Assembly: GCF_000195295.1 (NCBI RefSeq)
Contig: NC_015388.1
Location: 1,860,001 to 1,924,000 of the forward strand
Length of the DNA: 64,000 bases
Reading direction: 5' to 3'
Source: Desulfobacca acetoxidans DSM 11109
GTDB taxonomy: Bacteria > Desulfobacterota > Desulfobaccia > Desulfobaccales > Desulfobaccaceae
In this document: one piece after another, positions 58,917 through 64,000 of the stretch
Numbering within the stretch: the stretch's first letter is position 1
Layout of the letters: each line of letters starts with the position of its first letter
Program-made: the position numbers and the translations under genes
The notes under the pieces: generated by a model
Database searches by the model: none
What the model saw: only the letters and a program-made list of their open reading frames with translations
Told to the model about the DNA's origin: nothing

Positions 58917-61509
58917 AAATATTTTCCTCATTCAATTAGGAGGTCTCCTCCATGATATAGGAAAGCTTTTGCAAAGGGCAGAAGTCAAGATTGATAATTT
59001 CGCAAGATATATAGAGGATTTTTGCCCTAAAAATAATAAAGATCAACCCACACATCTCCATGCTGCATATTCAGCTTATTTCATGGAAAAACATCTTCCT
59101 GCTCAAATAATACCAGATTATGAAAGGGGTATTCTGTACGAGGCCTGCCGGCATCACCGGAATAGCTCTGACGATATTTTTGTCAAATCAGATCGTCTCT
59201 CTGCGGGTGAACGATATGTCGAGATAAGTAAAGAAAAACCTCATTATAAAACTGTGCCCTTTCGCTCTGTATTTCCTTTTGTTGAAATTAATTACGCGAT
59301 AAGGTCAAAAAACGAATGCGTTCCATATTGGTTCCACAATCCCAGGAAATTAAAAGGGGCCGAAGAATTATATCCGCATTTCTCCTCAAATATCCCTAAA
59401 ACAGATTTGGTTCAGAAATATCAGCAAATATGGAAAGGATTGCAGCAAGATATTGAGGAATTACCCGTTGATCTGACATTAGAGCATTTTCTTTTGGAGA
59501 CTTTCTATCTCTTACAAAAATATTGTTGGGCAATACCTTGCGATACCACCAGGGAATTTGCCGATATATCCTTGTTTGATCATATGCGGACCACTGCTGC
59601 CTTTGCCGGTTGTTTAGCTATCGGGAGACAAGAAGGATTCTTGCAGGGAAAAGAGTTCTTATTTGTTACAGCAGATATTTCTGGGATTCAAGACTTTCTT
59701 TTCAGGTTGGCCAGAGCCGAAGGGGTAGGTGGGATTTCCAAAAGGCTTCGAGGGAGGTCTTTCTATCTGAGTATGTTATCGGAAATTTTAGGCCGTTATC
59801 TTCTCAACAGCACCCACCTATCACCAGCGAACCTATTGTTTTGCGGGGGCGGAAATCTGGAGATGCTCTTGCCGAATACGGCCAATATACAAAAATTATT
59901 GTCAGAACTAGATTACGAAGTAAATCAATGGTTGTTAGAAAGGTTTGGGGGGGAGCTGCAACTTGTTATTGCAGGGCAGGAAGCGGCGGCAAAAGAAGTT
60001 TCTTTGGCATATACCAAAATAAAAGCACAAATGGCTCAAAAATTATCTCTGTGTAAACGACAAAAAATAAAGCCGATTCTTAAATATCAACAAAACTGGC
60101 TTTATCCACAGCAAACCAGGGACTTGATCATTCGATGCCCCTCCTGCCGCATTACCCTAATAACAGAAATTGAGGAGATTTGTCGAGACTGTAAACTTCA
60201 CCGCCGGATTGGTGAAAAGCTGCCGGATTCACAGTGGCTTCTATTTGCGCCGTCTAACTTCAAAAAATACCGGGAGGAAGAAATCAAAGATGCGCTTTGG
60301 GTAGATTATGGGAAGTTAGGATCGGTGATCCTTTTAAGTGGTGATAATCTGGTTGAGGAAAAAAGAAACCAGCTTTGGGACTACCAGGCAATCAATCATT
60401 ATAGACCTCGCTCCTCTGCCCTTACATATCTAACCCAGCAATTGCCAAGAGCCTTAGAACCTTTAGAATTGACGACTGAAAAAGATGACTCCGGAGATTT
60501 TTTTGTCGAGTCGGGGCAGGTATTGAGTTTTACCACATTGGCCGATATGAGTTATGGAGACAAACTCTTAGGCGTTTTGAAAATGGACGTTGATTATTTA
60601 GGAGCCATTTTTGCCCATGGGCTGGGGCCTATAGAAGCTCAAACAACGGTAGGAAAGGAAGATTTACGCTCCATCTCCCGGCTGGCGACTTTGAGTCGGA
60701 TGTTCTCCTGGTTCTTTCAATCTCAAATCAATCGCCTTTGTGAAGAAGTATTTCAGGAATGGAAAATTACCAGTTCATACCCTTTCAAAGGTTCAATCAG
60801 TCAAATATTCTATACTGTCTTTGCCGGGGGGGATGATCTTTTTGTCATCGGCCCCTGGGACCAAACACTGGAGTTGGGGCGTAAAATTAGAACTGCATTC
60901 AAAGAATATACCTGTCATAATCCCAACCTGACTATTTCAGGTGGAATGATCTGCTGTAAACCCAAATACCCCATTAATCTAGCAGCCAGAGAGGCCGAAG
61001 AGGCCTTAAAAGAGGCCAAAAAATTAGGGAAAAATCGATTTTGTCTATCTGGGCAGGCGGCAGTATGGGACCTAGAAGCACCGGAAAGCGTGGCAAACTT
61101 AGAGGATTGGCAGCAAGTTTATTACGGCTTCGAGGACCGGGAAATAAGACGAAGCAGAGACTTTTTCGGAAACAGGAGTAAGACATTAAAGGAGCTATTG
61201 GATTGGGGGGAACTTCTTATGCGATGGCTTCAGGAGAAAAAGATAGCCCGCCGACTGCTTCACCGATTATTGCTGGAAGTTAAGTCAATTTTAAAAGAAA
61301 GTAGTCAAGAAAGAGAAGATAAACCCCAAAAATCTGCCATACTAAAACTTTTTCCTTTTCTGGCTTATCAACTGGCCCGAAATGTTAAAGACCCGGAGGT
61401 GCGGCAAACCTTACATGCCCAACTCATTACTTCCAATAATTTATCCGATTGGTTGCATCAATTGCCGCTGCCCCTGATATACATACTCAACAAATCACGG
61501 CAGCATTAA
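58900..61509 (+). CDS. cas10: Cas10/Csm1, large subunit of the type III-A complex
   Basis: A full-length 869-residue Cas10. An HD nuclease motif is at residues 18-19 (GGLLHDIGKLL), for cutting single-stranded DNA. A zinc site lies in CPSCRITLITEIEEICRDC, about residues 412-430. The palm domain has FAGGDDLFVIG, GGDD at 643-646, for cyclic oligoadenylate synthesis. ATG is at 58900. Both activities are probably intact. The adjacent receptor gene at 57656 is broken, so signalling must use another receptor. Confidence 0.95.
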   Translation: MSKNYRNIFLIQLGGLLHDIGKLLQRAEVKIDNFARYIEDFCPKNNKDQPTHLHAAYSAYFMEKHLPAQIIPDYERGILYEACRHHRNSSDDIFVKSDRLSAGERYVEISKEKPHYKTVPFRSVFPFVEINYAIRSKNECVPYWFHNPRKLKGAEELYPHFSSNIPKTDLVQKYQQIWKGLQQDIEELPVDLTLEHFLLETFYLLQKYCWAIPCDTTREFADISLFDHMRTTAAFAGCLAIGRQEGFLQGKEFLFVTADISGIQDFLFRLARAEGVGGISKRLRGRSFYLSMLSEILGRYLLNSTHLSPANLLFCGGGNLEMLLPNTANIQKLLSELDYEVNQWLLERFGGELQLVIAGQEAAAKEVSLAYTKIKAQMAQKLSLCKRQKIKPILKYQQNWLYPQQTRDLIIRCPSCRITLITEIEEICRDCKLHRRIGEKLPDSQWLLFAPSNFKKYREEEIKDALWVDYGKLGSVILLSGDNLVEEKRNQLWDYQAINHYRPRSSALTYLTQQLPRALEPLELTTEKDDSGDFFVESGQVLSFTTLADMSYGDKLLGVLKMDVDYLGAIFAHGLGPIEAQTTVGKEDLRSISRLATLSRMFSWFFQSQINRLCEEVFQEWKITSSYPFKGSISQIFYTVFAGGDDLFVIGPWDQTLELGRKIRTAFKEYTCHNPNLTISGGMICCKPKYPINLAAREAEEALKEAKKLGKNRFCLSGQAAVWDLEAPESVANLEDWQQVYYGFEDREIRRSRDFFGNRSKTLKELLDWGELLMRWLQEKKIARRLLHRLLLEVKSILKESSQEREDKPQKSAILKLFPFLAYQLARNVKDPEVRQTLHAQLITSNNLSDWLHQLPLPLIYILNKSRQH

Positions 61510-61521
61510 GGAGGCGGTATT

Positions 61522-61935
61522 ATGGACGTGAAAAAAATCATTGATGAGATCAAAGAGAAGAATCAATTCAGTCAAATAACCATCGAGGAATTCGCTCCGG
61601 AAGAAGGATGGGCCAATAGCATTGCTAAAGAATTAAAAGACAAGAGGCGTCAGTTGCGCAAAGTTTTTGCTCAGATAAAAGATATTGAGAAAAAAATAAA
61701 AAAGATGAACGAACAGGATGAGTTAAATGAGCCAAAAATTTTTCTAATACTCCCTCAAGTCGCTTATGCCCGGGGACGAAATTTAATTCCGGTAGATTTT
61801 TATAATTTAATAAAAATAATTATAGGAACAAAGGGCAAAGGAACCAAATTGAAAAAAGTGGAGGATTTTCGCCGGTTCACTGATTTCATGACAGCAGTTG
61901 TAGCGTACTCAACCCTTTACGCTGACAAAAAATAA
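61522..61935 (+). CDS. csm2: Csm2, small subunit
   Basis: A 137-residue, helical and lysine-rich protein. LPQVAYARGRNLIPVDFYNL and FRRFTDFMTAVVAYSTLYAD match the conserved parts of Csm2. It makes the second filament of the type III-A complex around target RNA. GGAGG precedes the ATG at 61522 by about nine bases, and cas10 ends 12 bases upstream. Confidence 0.9.
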   Translation: MDVKKIIDEIKEKNQFSQITIEEFAPEEGWANSIAKELKDKRRQLRKVFAQIKDIEKKIKKMNEQDELNEPKIFLILPQVAYARGRNLIPVDFYNLIKIIIGTKGKGTKLKKVEDFRRFTDFMTAVVAYSTLYADKK

Positions 61936-61962
61936 TACCATATACGTTGAGGAGATATTACG

Positions 61963-62811
61963 ATGGCAAGCAACAAAAAACCTGATTTTACTTTCCATGG
62001 AAAATATATTATTAATGCCGAACTATTGCTTTTGACCGGTATGCATATCGGCGGTTCCACTGAAGGTTTTGAGATAGGTGGTTTGGACAATCCGGTCATT
62101 AAAGATCCCATTAGCGATGTTCCATATATTCCAGGATCCTCTTTGAAAGGAAAGATGCGTTCTCTTTTAGAATGGGCCTATGGATTAGTTACCATTAAGC
62201 AAAATGAGAAAACCAGTCTTTGGGAAGGAGAGCTTTGCTCGGACGCTGAAAAAGATCTGGCCATAGTCTTTGGCGTGCCGGCAGAAGAACATCCAAAAGC
62301 CTCGCTACCCCCAGGTCCCACCAGGCTGACAGTCCGGGATGCCTATCCAAAAGGTTTTGAGGCAGGCTCGGACACCGTGGGTGAACAGGTGACCAAATGG
62401 GAAAGAGACATGGGGGAAGGAATCTACACGGAAATTAAATATGAAAACGCTATTGACCGACTAACCTCAGTAGCCAACCCACGTCCTATGGAAAGGGTGC
62501 CGGCCGGCTCGCGGTTTGAGCTTCAGTTTATTTATGATGTTTATCAAAATAAGGATATTGCCCGTCTCAAGCTTCTCTTCGAAGGACTTAGATTATTAGA
62601 AGATTCTGCTTTGGGAGGGGGAGGATCCCGCGGCAGCGGCAGGATAAAGGTAGAAAGTATTTCAGTTGGAGCGCGGGAGCGATCATATTATTTGGGGGAG
62701 AAAACCCAAGATGAAAAGAAACTAACACTAGAATGTCCAAAAGATGGAGTTGGCTTGGAAGAGATCTTGAAAAATTTCTCGACGCATTTTCCTTCCGGCG
62801 CAGGAGATTAA
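61963..62811 (+). CDS. csm3: Csm3, backbone RAMP and target-RNA nuclease
   Basis: A 282-residue RAMP protein. LTGMHIGGSTEGFEIGGLDN carries Asp42 (GGLDNPVIKDP), matching the catalytic Asp of Csm3. IPGSSLKGKMRSLLEWAYG is the family GSSLKGK motif and ALGGGGSRGSGRIKV the glycine-rich loop. It binds the guide RNA and cuts the target RNA at six-base steps. It ends one base before csm4. Confidence 0.95.
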   Translation: MASNKKPDFTFHGKYIINAELLLLTGMHIGGSTEGFEIGGLDNPVIKDPISDVPYIPGSSLKGKMRSLLEWAYGLVTIKQNEKTSLWEGELCSDAEKDLAIVFGVPAEEHPKASLPPGPTRLTVRDAYPKGFEAGSDTVGEQVTKWERDMGEGIYTEIKYENAIDRLTSVANPRPMERVPAGSRFELQFIYDVYQNKDIARLKLLFEGLRLLEDSALGGGGSRGSGRIKVESISVGARERSYYLGEKTQDEKKLTLECPKDGVGLEEILKNFSTHFPSGAGD

Positions 62812-62812
62812 C

Positions 62813-63850
62813 ATGCCAACGTACGAAGTATGCCTCTGGCCTCGAAGCAGTTTTGAATTTGTGCCTCGGGCTGAGACCCTGTTTGGCGCCATCTGCTGGA
62901 CCATTCGTAGCTTCTGGGGGGAAAATAAGTTAACCGATATCCTGGCGGAATTTTCCCGAAAACCACCCTTCCTCCTGAGTAGCTCCTTCCCTTGCCAACG
63001 TCTGCGCTCTGGAAAAATTATCCACTACCTGCCTCGCCCTATTCTGCGGCCTTTGTCTCTGAACGATATCGTTGGCTGTTGCACTGAGGCTAAACCGGAT
63101 CATAAAGGATTGAGTTATGACTCTCCCGGACAAAGCGCCTTTACCTGGATTATGGAACAATACAAACAATGCAGAAAAATAGCATTCATCACTTCCGCGG
63201 CTCTGGATTTATTCTCCTCTGCCTCCGATGAACTTCCACTTTTTAAGGCCTTTCTTGAAGGTCAGCTCCAGGAACCGAAATGGCGATCGAATCAAGGGAT
63301 GGCTAAGACAAAGATTGATCGGCTGGGGCAGGCAACCAGCGGGGCAGGAAACCTATTTTTCCAGGAAGAACAGTTCCTCTCCCAAGGGTGGGGCCTATAT
63401 TTTTTGGTGCGGACTGATCATTGGAGTGATTTGATTTACCCAGTTTTCCGTTTTTTGGAGGACAGCGGCATCGGCCGCAATGCCCATACCGGCCGAAATC
63501 AATTTCGCCTGGAATGGACCGCAGAACCAGATTGGCTTCCTTCCGGGAAAGGTCCACGATTTATTTGTTTATCTCCTTATTGTCAGAATATTGGTGATGA
63601 TATTGATTGGGACGCTTCGACGTATGGGGTGAAATCATTTCAAGGTGCGGTGGAAAGCCGGGAGGAATTTGCCGGCAGCCCCGTTTGGAAAAGGAGATTT
63701 CTCATGGTCCAGGAAGGGTCTTGCTTAATAGCGAGTCAAGTTAAGGACTACTATGGATGCCTGGTGCCCAGTTCAGAAATCAAGGGCAAGACGGTCTACA
63801 CCTATGCTATAACCTGGCCTTTACATCTAGACATGCCAAAGGAGGATTAG
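62813..63850 (+). CDS. csm4: Csm4, RAMP holding the guide-RNA 5' handle
   Basis: A 345-residue RAMP protein. It starts PTYEVCLWPRSSFEFVPRAE and LFGAICWTIRSFWGE, Csm4-like, with DSGIGRNAHTGRNQFRLEW as the glycine-rich region near residues 220-238. It caps the complex and binds the 5' tag of the guide RNA next to Cas10. One base separates it from csm3, and five bases from csm5. Confidence 0.92.
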   Translation: MPTYEVCLWPRSSFEFVPRAETLFGAICWTIRSFWGENKLTDILAEFSRKPPFLLSSSFPCQRLRSGKIIHYLPRPILRPLSLNDIVGCCTEAKPDHKGLSYDSPGQSAFTWIMEQYKQCRKIAFITSAALDLFSSASDELPLFKAFLEGQLQEPKWRSNQGMAKTKIDRLGQATSGAGNLFFQEEQFLSQGWGLYFLVRTDHWSDLIYPVFRFLEDSGIGRNAHTGRNQFRLEWTAEPDWLPSGKGPRFICLSPYCQNIGDDIDWDASTYGVKSFQGAVESREEFAGSPVWKRRFLMVQEGSCLIASQVKDYYGCLVPSSEIKGKTVYTYAITWPLHLDMPKED

Positions 63851-63855
63851 TCCCC

Positions 63856-64000
63856 ATGTCTGATCAAAACACCACTGCCATGATCAATATTTTAACACCA
63901 GTACATATCGGGACCGGCGAAAAATATAGCGGCTTGGATTATCTTATCGATGAAAAATTAAATCAGCTTTTTCGTCTCCCCACGGAAGGCGTGATAAACG
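63856..64000 (+). CDS. csm5: Csm5, cut by the window edge
   Basis: From ATG at 63856 (GGAGG upstream) 48 residues to the edge: MINILTPVHIGTGEKYSGLD then YLIDEKLNQLFRLP. The TPVHIGTGEKY motif is typical of Csm5, which binds the guide-RNA 3' end and recruits degrading nucleases. The rest, and probably csm6 or the CRISPR array, lie outside. Confidence 0.9.
   Translation, partial: MSDQNTTAMINILTPVHIGTGEKYSGLDYLIDEKLNQLFRLPTEGVIN

Overview
The window reads as a chromosome segment from a mesophilic, mostly anaerobic delta-proteobacterium (Desulfobacterota, perhaps near Desulfobacca or Syntrophia). This is inferred from gene content only: a sulfhydrogenase-type NiFe hydrogenase, a two-subunit oxygen-sensitive Fe-S fumarase, an A-type flavodiiron protein, an iron-sulfur flavoprotein, Gram-negative lipoproteins and a type III-A CRISPR locus. 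Base composition looks close to 50% GC, with AT-rich patches at the CRISPR genes, the toxin-antitoxin (TA) islands and parts of the glycan cluster.

Region 1 (1-19549, all minus strand) is a surface-polysaccharide cluster. In transcription order it runs asparagine synthase, GT9 transferase, Wzx-like flippase, a methyltransferase broken by an in-frame TGA, more methyltransferases and glycosyltransferases, a Wzy-like polymerase, a PHP phosphoesterase, an ATP-grasp ligase, a GT4 transferase and a polysaccharide deacetylase cut by the left edge. A small hicB-hicA pair with GTG starts sits inside it.

Region 2 (19.6-23.2 kb) is a TA island: a VapBC pair, several RelE/ParE-type pairs, HicB genes and a stretch of broken, chimeric TA fragments, with runs of a GGTTATG-like heptamer between the modules. 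Region 3 (23.2-36.6 kb) has a sensor kinase flanked by palindromic repeats, a 45-bp tandem repeat, the two fumarase subunits, PBP1A, a formyltransferase, gltX, flavin oxidoreductases and another RelE pair.

Region 4 (37.0-41.7 kb, plus strand) is a sulfhydrogenase operon (beta, a cyclic-nucleotide-binding-fold protein, gamma, delta, alpha). The gamma gene carries a +1 frameshift in a C7 tract. Region 5 (41.8-49.7 kb) has housekeeping and redox genes plus scars: IS remnants, truncated RelE and HsdS genes, a frameshifted PAS gene, a truncated HPP gene, a TetR-cupin-ferredoxin group, and tRNA-Lys(CTT), tRNA-Lys(TTT) and tRNA-Glu(TTC).

Region 6 (50.1-57.0 kb) encodes envelope proteins: an exported Fe/Mn superoxide dismutase, lipoproteins, a YkuD L,D-transpeptidase, and a plus-strand set of a membrane-anchored TPR protein, a lipoprotein, a 115-residue protein and a SleB-like hydrolase. 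Region 7 (57.5 kb to the right edge) is a type III-A CRISPR-Cas operon: a truncated CARF gene ending in an exact 45-bp tandem duplication, then cas6, cas10, csm2, csm3, csm4 and the start of csm5. Cas10 keeps both HD and GGDD motifs, so cyclic oligoadenylate signalling looks intact while the adjacent candidate receptor is broken. No CRISPR array is in the window.
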